Assembly (NCBI GenBank): GCA_033439795.1
Contig: JAUTDP010000005.1
Location: forward strand, 186,001-250,000
From: Sordaria brevicollis
Taxonomy: Eukaryota; Ascomycota; Sordariomycetes; Sordariales; Sordariaceae
Direction of reading: 5' to 3'
Length of the DNA stretch: 64,000 bases
This document shows positions 33,729-45,541 of the stretch, piece by piece. The stretch's first letter is position 1. Each line of letters begins with the position of its first letter. A program made the position numbers and the translations under genes. The notes beneath the pieces were generated by a model. That model was not told the DNA's origin and did no database searches. It was given only the letters and a program-made list of their open reading frames with translations.

Positions 33729-35540
33729 ACAAAGTTTGGTTTCCGCTACCGCTTATGCCGTTCACCTCGGTCCGCCAACTATATATGTCACGGTGAGAAG
33801 CAGCGATGTAATGGCTATTTCCTCAAATCTGCAAAAACGTACAGATGACGACACTGGCTTTGAAGCGAGCGGGATGAGGGGATTCCCTGTGCCTGTGTCG
33901 GACGCCGCCGATCTCTATATCAGCAGGGTCATTGATACCGCAAAGCGTTTTGGCTTGGTGCCGGCTTTTGGGCCCTACCGAAACTCAGCTCTCAACTTGT
34001 TGAACTCGTGATGGCGATGGCATTAGTTTCATAAAGAGACCGGCGAGGCGTCAAAAGCTTGGGATCTTCTCCTTACAAACAGCTTCCGCATATTCCTGGC
34101 ATAATCACCAAGAACCTCAAATCGTCTTGAACTGCGCCATTTGAAACGGTGCTGCGGCCAGCAAGACCCTTGGTGTGCCCCATGTAACCGTGTTCCTAGA
34201 ATAGTTTTGTTATGCGCTGTGTTGTAGGGCTTATCGCGGACGCCTTGAAAGGATCGAAGTGGGAAAAGCCAAAACATAGAGCATGTTGTTTACTCATCAA
34301 GGTGTTTGGTCAATGTTCTCGATGCTTCGCTCTAGAGATAAGAAATGTTGCAAGAGAACTGAATTGGATACCGGAGGGTACCTGCTAGAGAGGTTCAACG
34401 CCGGTTCGTTCCTGTCGCGAGCGTCATCTGCTCGCCGTCACTAAAGACTCTGCGACCCACCCCCATACGAAAAGGGAAGGATGCTTTCCCCGCCACTTGA
34501 TACTGGATTAACTTCTTCAATAGTTGATTACGTGTGAATCAGTTAGCATTCCAACCCGCACTCGACGCTAACTTCGCTACCGTAGACGCTGGGCGCTCTG
34601 AGCGTTGGCCTTGCCCCGGACCTGGCATCGTACTAGTCTCTTCTTCCACTTCCCTCTCATTCCGTCCTATCACCTCATTACACCTCTTTGATCGTCCATC
34701 TTTGCAACACCGACTGTCTTTTTTTCTCTGCGGTGACAAAGTTGTTCGATTGTACACCTCTGCAGCAAATTGTCTCACCTCTTCCTTTTTACTTCTTATC
34801 CATCGCATCACATCGCTAGACCAAGAAGCGCATCCCGAGGCACTGCCATTCATTCACTTGACAGTGACTGACTGATTTCGGTTGCCCACCTATCGACACA
34901 AGCCGCCATCCGCCCTGGGCTCTGCGCTGCTCCCAAGAGTCCAAGACCCCGTCTCCCCGTCCCAGTTGTTCCAACAGTAGCCCCAGAGCTGCCTGCTTGG
35001 AGTGAATAGTGACCTGCAGCCATTGTCCTGGTCCTCCACTCGTCACCACCTAATAAGGTCAGGCTTCCCTTCGCCGGCTCGCCCTTTTCGGATTCGACCG
35101 CACCACTGCGACTGCGAGGATAGTCTGCCTAGCTTTGCGCTGCCAACTAAGACGCTACAAGTACGCATATCCACCTACCCACAGCGATAACCACCACCAA
35201 CGGCCCAACGTCGCCTTCTTTCTCCGCATTCGAGACGCTTCAGGTTTTGCCGACAACAACCCAACCCTCCCCGACGTTCTTTTCCACAAAACAACTCCCC
35301 TCGACGACCTGTTTGCTTCCAGCCTTTCCCATCCTCCGGCCCGCTGGTTGCCATCGCGCTCAACCTCACACACCACTCTCTTGAATATCCCGCCGGGCTT
35401 GCCATTGTCAACTGGAAGCGCCGTGAGGAGGATCAACAACGAAGGATCCCAGTCACGGATGCTCAAAGGCTTGGCGGTGACGCCAACGTCAGTCGGCCCG
35501 TCGTTCGAGTTACTCGTAGACGAATAGAACAACAACTTTT

Positions 35541-35582
<42 letters not shown>
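35541..35582. repeat. (GC)6(GA)15 compound repeat in the leader
   Basis: Alternating GC followed directly by alternating GA, ending about 57 bp before the SPRY gene ATG. Confidence 0.9.
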
Positions 35583-35583
<1 letters not shown>

Positions 35584-35639
35584 GACGGAATCTCTCGTTC
35601 CCCAACAACAGACTTAAACCCGACGTCTTCATGATAATA

Positions 35640-35912
35640 ATGCCAGATTATCGGCCCGGGATGAATGGCATTATCATCGGTCTGTTATCGTCCTTTGGGT
35701 CGGCGGTACTGATCGGTTGCTTCTTCCTTATCTTCTACTTCTTCCGCTATACGACATCTGGGCGCATCTTCCTCGACCGCATTGGTCGACCCGGCGAATA
35801 CGATGACGAGCAACAGTTCTTGCGGGAGGAGGCCGAGGCCCTCGAGACCATGGATGATATGCAACGGACGGAATACTTGAGGGCAAAAGGTAAGACGGCA
35901 TACCGAAACCGG

Positions 35913-35949
<37 letters not shown>

Positions 35950-37317
35950 CACGTCTAAAGAAGAAGCCTCACTGATGCGATTACGTTGTCTTCTAGCTTT
36001 TATCGCTGCCAACCCACCTGAATCCCTGCAAACGGATATTTCGCTTTCCCAATATCTCGCCATACAGGAGAAGGGAGTGTCGGCCTGGGAGTTCGAGCCG
36101 GAGCTGGAAATTGCGAACTGCTTTGTCGAGGCCCGCACCGAGATTGAGTTCTTCGATTCCGAATGCACCGTCATGAGCAACCTTCCGGTACCGAAGCAGA
36201 ACGAGGTTTACTACTGGGAGGCCAAGGTTTACGAGAAGCCCGAAAATACGTTAATCAGCATAGGAATGGCTACCAAGCCGTATCCTCTCTTTAGGCTTCC
36301 TGGTTCGTACACACATTTTACAAGTATGGAAGGATAATATCACTGACAAATCTTGCAGGCTTCCACAAATATTCTGTCGCGTACCTATCTAACGGAACTC
36401 GTCGCTATAACCAACCCTTCAATGCTACTTCTTACGGTCCTCAAGTTGTTCAAGGCGATGTTATTGGCGTCGGCTACCGCCCGCGAAGTGGGACGATTTT
36501 CTTCACCCGAAACGGAAAGAAGTTGGAGGATGTGGTACATGGCCTGAAGTCGCAAAACTTCTTCCCCTCGATCGGCGCAAACGGACCCTGTATCGTCCAT
36601 GTCAACTTTGGTCAGGCTGGCTTTGTGTTTATTGAAGCCAACGTGAAGAAGTGGGGTCTTGCTCCCATGACTGGCTCGCTCGCACCACCACCGCCATATG
36701 GCTCCGAGCAAGGCAGCATTCTCCTCGAGGCCGGCACCAAGGATGGATTCACCAGCACGGTTGGACGTGGGCGCGGGTATAGCCATCCCGTGCAGACCTA
36801 CTCTCGGCAAGGACTGACTGGGGCCGACTCTTCTCATACCCGCACACGATCAGGCAACTTCCGAATGTTCCCTCCGACGAGCCCAGGACCCGTTCGCAGC
36901 CCGACCGATATCTCGCTTGCTCATTTGGTACCCACGGAGGATGCAGGCGAACCTAGCAGTAGTGCTGCAGCGTTGGTCAACCAGGATGGGCAGCCCATAA
37001 ACGGTGGTGGATATCTCAGTCCCGATCAGCCACCTCCCGAGTATACCAGCCCCGCCAACTCTCGACCGGGAAGCAGGAGAAACAGCTCCGACAGCGAAAA
37101 CACTCCTCTTATCCAGCTCAGTGGCAGGAGTCGAGGTGCCTCGTCAGCCACAACAAGGCCGATTCAAACCAACAACAACAACAACAACAACAACAGGCCA
37201 AGGGCAGGATCTCATAGGCCGCCGAGCCCTCCGATTCCGAGCTATCAGGATGCGGTTCGACAAGGCGCTGGACGTGATAGGAGTGATAGCACTAGAAGTG
37301 CGAGGGACTCGAGCTGA
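35640..37317 (+). CDS. ssh4: Ssh4/Ear1-type endosomal SPRY protein (Rsp5 adaptor)
   Basis: Three exons: 35640-35889, 35997-36302 and 36359-37317, giving 504 residues. An in-frame ATG nine bases earlier (35631) has a poor context; the one at 35640 has A at -3. One membrane segment is at about residues 9-35 (IIIGLLSSFGSAVLIGCFFL). The SPRY domain is at about residues 120-270: NEVYYWEAKVYEKPENTLIS, then HKYSVAYLSNG, DVIGVGYRPRSGTIFFTRNG and GPCIVHVNFGQAGFVF. The tail is disordered, with a PPEY motif for Nedd4/Rsp5 WW domains and an eight-Asn run. In yeast Ssh4/Ear1 sit on endosomes or the vacuole and bring Rsp5 to membrane cargo for multivesicular-body sorting; the layout here matches closely. 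Intron 1 carries a 34-T run. Paralogue choice between Ssh4 and Ear1 cannot be made. Confidence 0.88.
35914..35947. repeat. T34 homopolymer inside intron 1 of the SPRY gene
   Basis: The run lies about 24 nt after the donor and 49 nt before the acceptor of the 107-bp intron 35890-35996, so it is on the sense strand but too far upstream to be the ordinary polypyrimidine tract. Confidence 0.9.
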
Positions 37318-37794
37318 GGGGGCTAAAACTCGGGATTGGGACGAAGGCTCACGAAATGCGCGCTGGTGCCGCAGCAAATCATCATGGCACAGGTGCCCAT
37401 TTATCATGAGAAAGCCCTTGGACAGGGACAGTGGCTCAGGAAGGGAAGATCCTGGAAACCGAAAAACCCGGAGAAGCATACGCGCTCATCAATACAGAGG
37501 GAACACAGACAAGGCATACCCAGACAGGGAATGGGAAATGACGCCGGCGAAAGAAGGAAGTTGGCTAGTCAGCCTGTATCATCGAACTTATAAAGAAGGA
37601 ATATCCAGAGACACACAAAGCAAAGCCACTTGAGTTACGTTACTGGATGCATGGAGGTTGTTTCGTCGTGAGCTAGGTGAAAAAGAACGAGCGTTTCAAT
37701 TATTCAACACAAACAAACAGGCATGTAGGAGTTTCAAGGTGTTTATAGGAGTTGCTTTTTCGCTCTCTTCTTCTTTCTCTTTTGTTTCGTCTTT

Positions 37795-37797
<3 letters not shown>

Positions 37798-37828
<31 letters not shown>
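37798..37828. repeat. (ATC)10 microsatellite
   Basis: About ten ATC units in the probable 3' untranslated region of the SPRY gene. Confidence 0.9.
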
Positions 37829-38368
37829 ACCAGCACATTGGGTGGTCGCACTTTGCTTCAATTCGAAGGGGGGTGGACGGTAGAGGTAGTCAGACGGGGC
37901 AAATTCATGGTATGGTTAGGACCTAAAGTCTGAGTCTAAGTGGTTTGGATGGTAGGAACATTAGCGATTGTGATGGCTTCACTTCAAAATCTCATCCCAT
38001 CCTCATTTAATGCTAAATCTGCTTGTGAGTGAGTGGTGTTTGGGTTGCGTAAGTTGGCAGGCTACCGTGTTGGACATAGGATGGATGGATAGGATGGACG
38101 AAATGACGAATGGTTGAAGTTGATCCATGTTTAACGTGTCTTGAGTTCCGCTCGAGGTGTTTATACCAGAAGGTGAACAGAACGAGAGAAATGCTTGCAT
38201 ACATACCTAACTACGTTTAAGAAGTATTCATATCATTTATCGTCGATCTTCACATCGTGATTGATCTGTCTCTAAACTCCTGTGTGAGGATTATCTGAGC
38301 GAGGAAGCTCTCGGTGTCCACTATTGACTCATATCACCTTTCGTAATTTTTGCATGAACCTCCTTCAA

Positions 38369-38369
<1 letters not shown>

Positions 38370-38411
<42 letters not shown>

Positions 38412-38570
38412 GAAAGAACTACAAAAAGCTAAACTCACCCAGGCGAGACTTGGGGGAACTAACCACCATCGCTCACTAGCTGCGAAAACTTTGCGAAAAC
38501 TGTACCTCGAACACCAACGTAATTCGGCAATGTTTTCATCAACGGGAATGCTTTAACCACTTGCGCCATT
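38370..38570 (-). mobile_element. tRNA-derived SINE-like repeat, copy A
   Basis: Read on the minus strand from 38570, the repeat begins AATGGCGCAAGTGGTTAAAG. It contains a good RNA polymerase III A box (TGGCGCAAGTGG) and, about 42 nt further, a B-box-like GTGTTCGAGG, the spacing found in tRNA genes. The body then has a direct repeat (TTTTCGCAAAGTTTTCGCA), a TCGCCTGGGTGAG stem, a T5 run and finally a homopolymer (A40 on the plus strand, 38370-38409, so T on the element strand). A second copy about 14 kb away in the opposite orientation (52331-52500) matches at roughly 93% by eye. The A-box side resembles tRNA-Ser/Leu. No coding capacity. Confidence 0.75.
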
Positions 38571-39697
38571 ACAACCAAGTGGCCTGCTGTACTAGTGTAC
38601 CTAAGCCAGGATGCTTATATGGTCAGGTGGAAGAGTACCTGGGGCGTGGGGCCTGGGGTGGAAGGTGCGGGTGGGAAGGAGGAGGAAGGAGCGGGAAGGG
38701 GTTCTTGTCGTCTGATCCGGATGTTTAAAAGGGGAAGATTGGCCATGGCAGGAAGGAGCGAGCGATGGTGGTGGCAGGCATAGAATGACATTGTACTCGG
38801 CGGTTCGAATAAGACCACCTTGGGCTGGCTTCCTTATCTCTAGTCCATTAAAGTGGGATAATGACTGCTCTGGGCGGGTGATGGTTGATGGGTCATTTCA
38901 AGAGGCCCAATGCCTTCTCCTGTACTTTGGATTTTTGATTCGTGAGCCTTAGTTTGGCCTCAATTCTTCCGTATTGTTTTTTTTCCGCACTGAGTAGATG
39001 GTCAGATGAATCTATTTAGACGGGTTATCGGTAGGCTCTTCCTCAGTTCCAGTTGTTTAGGAGTTCATCTGGAAGTGAAAGCTCTGACTTCTTTGTAGAC
39101 GAGACACTTGTGTTTTTCTGTTGAATACAAGCGCTTCATGTCAGAACACACACTTTCACAAGAATGACCAACTACTTCAAAGGGAGACAGAGTTACGAAG
39201 CATGATGTGGTATGGTCTTCCACAAACATGATTGAGATTGAGGTAGATAACTGTCTTGAGGCAATATGTCTAGTTAGATACGAAGACCCGACCGTATCTG
39301 ATCCTATCAACCGTACTGTCTTCCACTTGCTTTTCCTGTCCGCGTCCCACACAGAATCCTCCTGATAGGTGAAAAGGAAGCATTTTTTAAGAGACCTGAA
39401 TTTTGCTGAGCCTGTTTCTCATGGTTGCTTCTAGTCCGCCTCCCCTTTCCTTCGCTGCACATATCTTCATGTTCATAAGAGATCAAGCGCCCTTCACTTT
39501 CGCCAAATCGGTTTCATCAAGCATCCAAACCTTTGAGAACGACGTAACATAGAAGAAGAGAGCAAAGTAAATAGTGAAGAAGTTACAGATCTGACCGCGC
39601 TATCACGCTATCCGAAAGTTTGAACTGGTTGAAAGCTGTTAATTCATCCTTCCTTAATCACCACAACCTTTCAAGTTCATCAGGCTACCGTACCACC

Positions 39698-40963
39698 TCA
39701 AGAGGAAGCAGCAGCAAACCGCTTAGCTCTAGCCTCCATCTTAGCCTTCTCCGCTGGGTCGACAGCAGCAGCCGGCTTTTTCTGCTGTTGCTGTTGTTGC
39801 TTCTGTTGGTTCCCTTGTTGCCTGTTGCCGCCGTTGTTGTTCTGGTTCTGGTTCTGTCCACGACCGCCGCCGTTCCTATTCCTCCCGTGCCTGTTCCTGC
39901 CACCGCCTTGCCTCTGGTTGTTGTTACCACCCTGACTACCCTTGTTGCTCTCTTGGGGAGTAGTCTTCTGCTGCTTAGTTGCCCTCTCGCCGGTCTCCTC
40001 ACCGCCCTCCTCCTTACCACCACGACCACGCTTGCGCTGCGGCCTGTCGGGCAGCGCGCTGTCGAGAGCTGACACCTGGTCATTAGCCAGGCCGAAGCGA
40101 GCGGCGCGCGCGGCCTTCTGAGCCTCCTCGGACTTCTCGTCTGTTGTGATGCCGAAGCGGGCGGCACGGGCGGCGCGCTTCTCGGCTTCGGACTTGGCGT
40201 CGGTAGGGGGAAGGTGTTGAGAGAAAAGAGGCTCGGCGGGCTTCTCCTCTGCTTTGGGTTCCTCAGTGTTACTGTCCTTGGCGGCTTCTCCCTCGCTGGA
40301 AGCGGCGGCGGGTTGTTCTGTGCTGGCAGCGGCCTCTGTTGTCTCCTTCTTCTCTCCCTCGGTCTCTACTGGGGCCTTAGTCTCTGCAGCCGTCTCGGCG
40401 GCGGACTTCTCCTCTGTAGTGGTGGTGGTCTCGGTGGCAGCTGCCTTCTTGTCGCCGGCAGGGAAGTCATCATCCTCGTAGTCAATCTCATCCTCGGCAT
40501 CGGCCTTCTTCTCGGTGGCTGAATTGATCAAAAAGTGAGAGGTTAGTGACTAGGTTCTTTCCAGCGATTGATGACGATGTCGGTGGCAAAGGCGAGTTTT
40601 GGGTGACAGCTGCGCGTTTCGAAGCGGTCTGGGTTACGCAGATGACGAGCTCTTCAATGATTGACATTGACCAAGCGCTAATGATAGGGTAGCGATCGTG
40701 GTATCCAAATGTGGAAGCTTGAAACGCGTGTGTGGTCGCAGGGCGACGTGACGGATGGACTTTGTTCTCGAGCCAAGGGAGGGGATGACAGATGATCGAA
40801 TTGGGGAAAACTGACCAGCTGGGGCATCGGCGGGCTTCGCCTGTGACTTGTCGTGCTCCTGGAGACGAGCGATCAAATCGGCCTTGTTACCGGTCTGGGG
40901 CAAAGAGCGCTCGTTAAGAAGCTTCTTGAGCTCGGGGACCTTCATGCTGTTGTAGTCCGCCAT
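39698..40963 (-). CDS. tho1: Tho1/SARNP-type SAP-domain mRNP protein
   Basis: Two exons, 40963-40816 and 40518-39698, give 322 residues. The 297-bp intron has donor GTCAGT, a CACTAAC branch point and a TTCAG acceptor. A SAP domain occupies about residues 6-40 (MKVPELKKLLNERSLPQTGN). Next is an acidic DEIDYEDDD patch, an Ala/Glu/Thr-rich linker, then two copies of the Tho1/MOS11 C-terminal motif (KRAARAARFGI and QKAARAARFGL). The C-terminal third is an RG/Gln/Asn-rich low-complexity region (RNRHGRNRNGGGRGQNQNQ) suited to RNA binding. Yeast Tho1 and human SARNP/CIP29 bind nascent mRNA and the Sub2/UAP56 helicase in mRNP assembly and export. Nuclear location is expected. The start has a strong context (CACAATGGC). 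Confidence 0.9.
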
Positions 40964-41893
40964 TGTGAATATCTTGGTCGGCGGCGCCTATGTTTGCAGC
41001 TATAGTTAACAGCTGATGCTAGTACTGAAAGCTGGTTGGCAGTTGTGTCGGTCAATGAAGACTATGGCGCTGGTCGGAAGTGATGATTGCGATACAGAAG
41101 AAAAAGTGAAAGTTATGTTGTTGAGAACTGCTTCGTTGTAAAGGAGAGAAGGGAGAGAAAGTGGAAGACGGGAAGTGGAAGTGGAAGTGGAAGTGGAAGT
41201 GGAATTACGTGGTTGTTGTCGGGGTGGGTACAACAAACACACCTTCACACAGCCTTGGTGGTTTCTGACGTTGTGTTGCAGTCGCAGGGCAGGCAAGGCA
41301 GGGAAACTTGTCAATAGAAATGGGGTCCTGGACTTCAGCTGGTCCTATTCAGTGCGGCTGGTGCTGGCATGGACGCCGCCCGCCTGGGTTGTGGGTGGGT
41401 TTCAATTGGCCGGGGCCCTTGGCTTGGCATCGACCGTCCACCCCCCTGACAGCGCCGAAACACATGGAGCTTGCCGCTGCCGGACCTTGCTCTAGCAACA
41501 GACAAATAGTGGAGAGAGGTGCGCGCACCGTCCTATTGTCATGGTGCGTTCAATAGCTGCTGCTATTGTCACCTTTTTCAACTCTTCAAGATGGGATGAA
41601 AGCCAAAAATTCTCGTAGCAATTCGCACAATTGACAACAGAAAAGAATATTCTAGTCTCAGAGGGTTGCACTTCCTACACCGGAGAACGTTCTTGCGTGT
41701 TGAGAGCTGCGTGTTCATAGCGGCAGGCACCATGGCACGTCATTTTGTGTGAAGCAATCAACAACCGTTTGCAAAGCTCAAAACAGCAAAAGAGCATTTG
41801 TAGTGGTATTTCTACTTCATGTCAATGACCCTATTTCCAATGCCCCATTCCCGTGACTCCATCCAACTCTATCATAGCAGTAAATTTTCACAA
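40964..41893. other. Spacer between tho1 and the SCAP homologue
   Basis: Holds the tho1 promoter and leader and the 3' end of the SCAP homologue, both on the minus strand. A GGAAGT repeat (41171-41204) reads as CT-rich sequence upstream of tho1. No gene seen. Confidence 0.6.
41171..41204. repeat. (GGAAGT) hexanucleotide repeat
   Basis: Between five and six tandem GGAAGT units about 210 bp upstream of the tho1 start; CT-rich on the tho1 sense strand. Confidence 0.9.
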
Positions 41894-44800
41894 TCAAATA
41901 CCAACACCAGCACTGACACCAACCGGTGCAGCTCCCCCCCCTCCCCCTATCATACCTCCTCTCGCTCTATGTGCCGCCACCCCCGTCTTCCTTCGTCTAA
42001 CAAAGTTCTGATTCCTCAGGTTCTCCGCCGTAAGTCGGTCTCTTGTAACCACCTTATCGAAATGCTCGTGTCCAACACTGATAACCTTGATCACGTTTCC
42101 AAGCCCCACCGCCACACTCGCCGTGCCCAGTCTCACCATGGGTCCCAACTCCGACACCAGCAAGTTATCATACATGTTAGTTTGCTGCTCTTCCTCCTCG
42201 TTATCATATTCCTCTTGTGGATCAAGGGGCTGCGTCTCGATGCCCTTTGTCTTGGCACTTTCAAGGTTGTTGAAAGCCCAGGCCTCCCATATTGTTGTGC
42301 CAATGTCTGGACTTGTAAAGTCGGCGTGATCCGCTGTGCCGTTTGCTGCTCCCGCGCCACGTCGTCGCAAGCCACCTCCTGCTCCTACTACTCCCGAGGA
42401 CACCGCTTGGAAGCTTCTACGTCGTGATGACGACAATGCAGCCATGGACACTCGTCTGACACCTACGATTCCTCCGTTCGGCAGAATCTCCCAGCGGCCC
42501 GGGTTCTCAATCCGCTTCTTCACTTCCTTCTGCTCATCCCATGGTTGGCGAGGCGCCTCGGGAGCTTGATCCTTGGGATGATGCATAGAGTCGATATCAT
42601 CTGCTCGGTGGAACGTCTGAATCACGAGATCGCCCGTCTCCAGGCTAGTGTAGCACAGTGAAAGCGGCGGGAGCTGGTGTTGCGGAGCCCCGCGAGTGGT
42701 AAGTAGAAGCTTCAGTGACCGTGGCTCCATGAGCTCGGTATTGAAGGTTTGGATGACGTTTGACGATTCGAGATCGACCAGGTCAACCGAGCGGGATCTG
42801 CAAATGAGATACATGGAGAGATCGGGCGCAGGAACAATGGAGTGGATGTCCTTTGCCTCGCCCGTTGCGATCTTGACCTCTTTGGAAATCCATCCGCCAG
42901 CGTGTTGTCGTACGATGTGGATGCAGCTTTTACGCGATAGCGTCAAGATAGAAAGAGACTGACTGACTTGGTTTTGAGCGGCTAGTGCATCATTTTGTCA
43001 GCAAATGTTCTGTTCGCAAGCCGAAGATACTGAAACTTACTGGGCTCTGAAAATGGCAACGCCATCGCAAAAGGAGTTTTGCAAATCGTGAACTCCTTAG
43101 TTGCCCCACCCTCAAGGTCCAGCTCAAGCATCGTACCGTTCTTCCTCACGATCAAAAGAGACGGCATATCGCAACCCTTGTATGCATAGTTGAAGAACAT
43201 GGCTTCAGGCTTGTGACCGCCTAGTTCTACCTCAAGCGACAGTCCCCACTGCTGCTCCTCAGTGTCCCAAAGGAGAACCCTCTGCCATGTGAGCAAAGCC
43301 AACCACTTCGAGTCATCATCGACGGCCATAGCCAAGACTGGGAACGGATTCTCCAAAGGAGTTTCCGAGTCGGACATGACGCGGGTTCTTGAGTTGCACG
43401 GCACATCCCAGATCTGGATGTTGCGGTCCAATCCAACTGAAACAAGCTTGTTGCCTGCCGAAACAGACATCTTGACGACGTCGAGGTCGTGACCGTGGCT
43501 GAGAGAGCGCACTGACAACAGGGGTTCATTGTCAGGATGGTCGGGGTCACCCGCGTGCTTGCCATTGCCCTGCAGAAGGTAGTTGGTAAGAAGCAGAAGC
43601 AAAGCCACTAGCGTCAACATAAACACCAAGAAACGCGGGATCTCGTTGTGAATGAAGTCGTATACAGCCGGCAACAGCATTGGTTCCGGGCTATGGGGGA
43701 TGCGATCGGCGCCCTTGGCCACAAAAATAAGTGGTTCGTACACGCGCGCAACATAGCTGTGTGCCCATGGTTTGACCACATTGATGACTTCTCGTGCAGT
43801 TTCGTGATCTTGAAGCCTCAGCCACGACGTGGGGCTTCTGGCTTGATGGATATCAACCAAGAGTGAGGACTTGGAAATGACCGGTTCGGCAACCCTCCAG
43901 GATCTCGTGAAGATCCAGTTAAGCCACTGACTGCCGCTCTCTAGCGCATAATGAGACTGCGCAAGCAGGATGAAACCAAGTATGACGATGGTACCGGCAA
44001 CGCGAGTTGACACGGTCACCCCGCTATTGCGAATCTTGCGAATACGATCGAGCAGGGTCGTCTCGTAAACAGCATTGGTCTTTCTTACCGAGGCCTTTTC
44101 CAGTTCGTACAGCTCTCGCTGGCGCACATCCACGCTCAGAACCGCTAGGAAAAAGGTTGCGAGGTAGAGAAAATCGAAAACAATGGCTACAGCAGCAAAC
44201 GTACAGAACGCTGCAACGCCCGGGAACGTGATCCTAGAAAGGCCGAGGAGGACAGCCAGATTCTGCAGCCTGTTGGCCACAGCAACATAAGCGGTCTGGC
44301 CAAAGGCCTCTCCTATCCTATCGCTGATGCTGATGGACGAGGATGTCATGATGACGGCATTGATCAGCCGGAAAGAGTTCTCCATACTGATAGCCAGAAC
44401 CACAAGCGGGTAGGCATAATATGGGACGCGAGAGAGGTCGATCTTGAAGATGGCGCAGACTGTGAAGCTGGAACCGATCGAAGCTGCAATTTGGGCCAGG
44501 ATAGTAGCCATGAGTCCAAATCGAGACTTGACGGCACGGAGCTTGGAAAGGCTAAGAAGAAGGTAGAACAGGGTGAGCGAGTAAGCGATGGTCAAAAGAA
44601 ACCAGTCAGGCCACGACATTGGTCGAAACTGGAACTCATACAACTGGCTTGCCATGCTCTTGCCGTCATAAGGAATGACAGTCCACTTGTCATGTACCTG
44701 CGCGGCCAACTTCTCCGCATTCCTGACCCATTGTCGACCGAGGGGCGAGTCCTTGAGATGAATCAAGGTGATAACCAGGGCGTCGGCCGCCACAAGTCTC

Positions 44801-45541
44801 CGTTCTTCGAAACGCTTTCCGCTGAAGACAATCGAGTGCCGCAATGTTACGTTGACCGAAGTTGACTGCGTCTTCCTCTCATTGACAGTAGAGATGATGT
44901 CCTTATCTGCTACGATATTATCGGCAGAACCACCCCAGTACTGTAGAGGCGAGTGGAAGAACCAAGACTGATCCGTGAGCCCGTTGACGATATGGAAAGC
45001 ATCTCTTTGGTCCCGTGTCATGTCGGTTGAATCATCAGGCAAGATACGAGGGGCGTTAGGTCGGCGAGGGTTGAAGTCGGTGGTCGGTCCCAGGAGTGTA
45101 TTTTGCAGTTCCAGAGCTCCCAACAGAATCTCGCGATCTAGCGCTTTCATGTAGCTGCCGTGCACCCAGATGGAACGCATAATGACGTCGGGCTCTGCGA
45201 CAGCGCGTTCACTAAGCGGCTGAGCATCCGTCCAGACGTGGTGAGGAAGGTTAGACACCCCGCTGGTAACATTGGTGGCGTCTGTCGTGTAGAGAAAGAA
45301 TATGGGATAAAGCAGGAGGAAAACGAGAGCTACCGACATGGGTAGCACTGTCTTTACATGTCGGGCAGTCCAGGTTCCATATCGCGAAAAGGCGGTTCGC
45401 AAAGGATGGTCTGCAGGAAGCACAGGGGCTTCGGTTGTCCTGCCGAAGGTCAGCATGATCAAAACCATGGTCGATGAAGAAAAGAGAAAAGAAATATAGG
45501 ACAACCAACCCTCTTAGTGGGTAAAGAAGATACCACAGCAT
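41894..45541 (-). CDS. scp1: SCAP homologue (SREBP cleavage-activating protein), sterol-sensing domain
   Basis: Three exons, 45541-45510, 45439-43041 and 42981-41894, give 1172 residues. The 32-nt first exon encodes MLWYLLYPLRG, which splices to TTEAPVLPADHPLR, as fungal SCAP proteins begin. A first membrane helix (VLPMSVALVFLLLYPIFFLY) and a large luminal loop precede a sterol-sensing domain at about residues 285-450. That domain includes YLLLSLSKLRAVKSRFGL, matching the conserved Tyr-containing motif, and ends FLAVLSVDVRQRE. A final helix near 640 leads to cytosolic WD40 repeats (NKLVSVGLDRNIQIWDVPC, WQRVLLWDT). SCAP escorts SREBP and reports ER sterols; in fungi the pathway also answers hypoxia and azoles. 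The C-terminal 250 residues hold low-complexity Gly/Arg insertions. An SREBP partner is not in this window. Confidence 0.92.

Larger units (their letters stand above)
33271..35639. other. Spacer and leader of the SPRY gene
   Basis: No gene seen. It contains a 12-bp-arm hairpin at 33680-33728 and a GC/GA repeat at 35541-35582 just before the start codon. From about 34530 onward it is C/T-rich with several short upstream frames and is the probable leader of the SPRY gene. Confidence 0.55.
37318..39697. other. Convergent spacer with a SINE-like repeat
   Basis: No gene seen in 2.4 kb between convergent genes. It contains an ATC microsatellite (37798-37828) and a tRNA-like dispersed repeat on the minus strand (38370-38570). 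Confidence 0.6.

Noticed and set aside
45440..45509. Alternative SCAP N terminus reading through intron 1 (MSYISFLFSS)
   Set aside because: Splicing gives MLWYLLYPLRGTTEAP, the known fungal SCAP start; the read-through frame is intronic.
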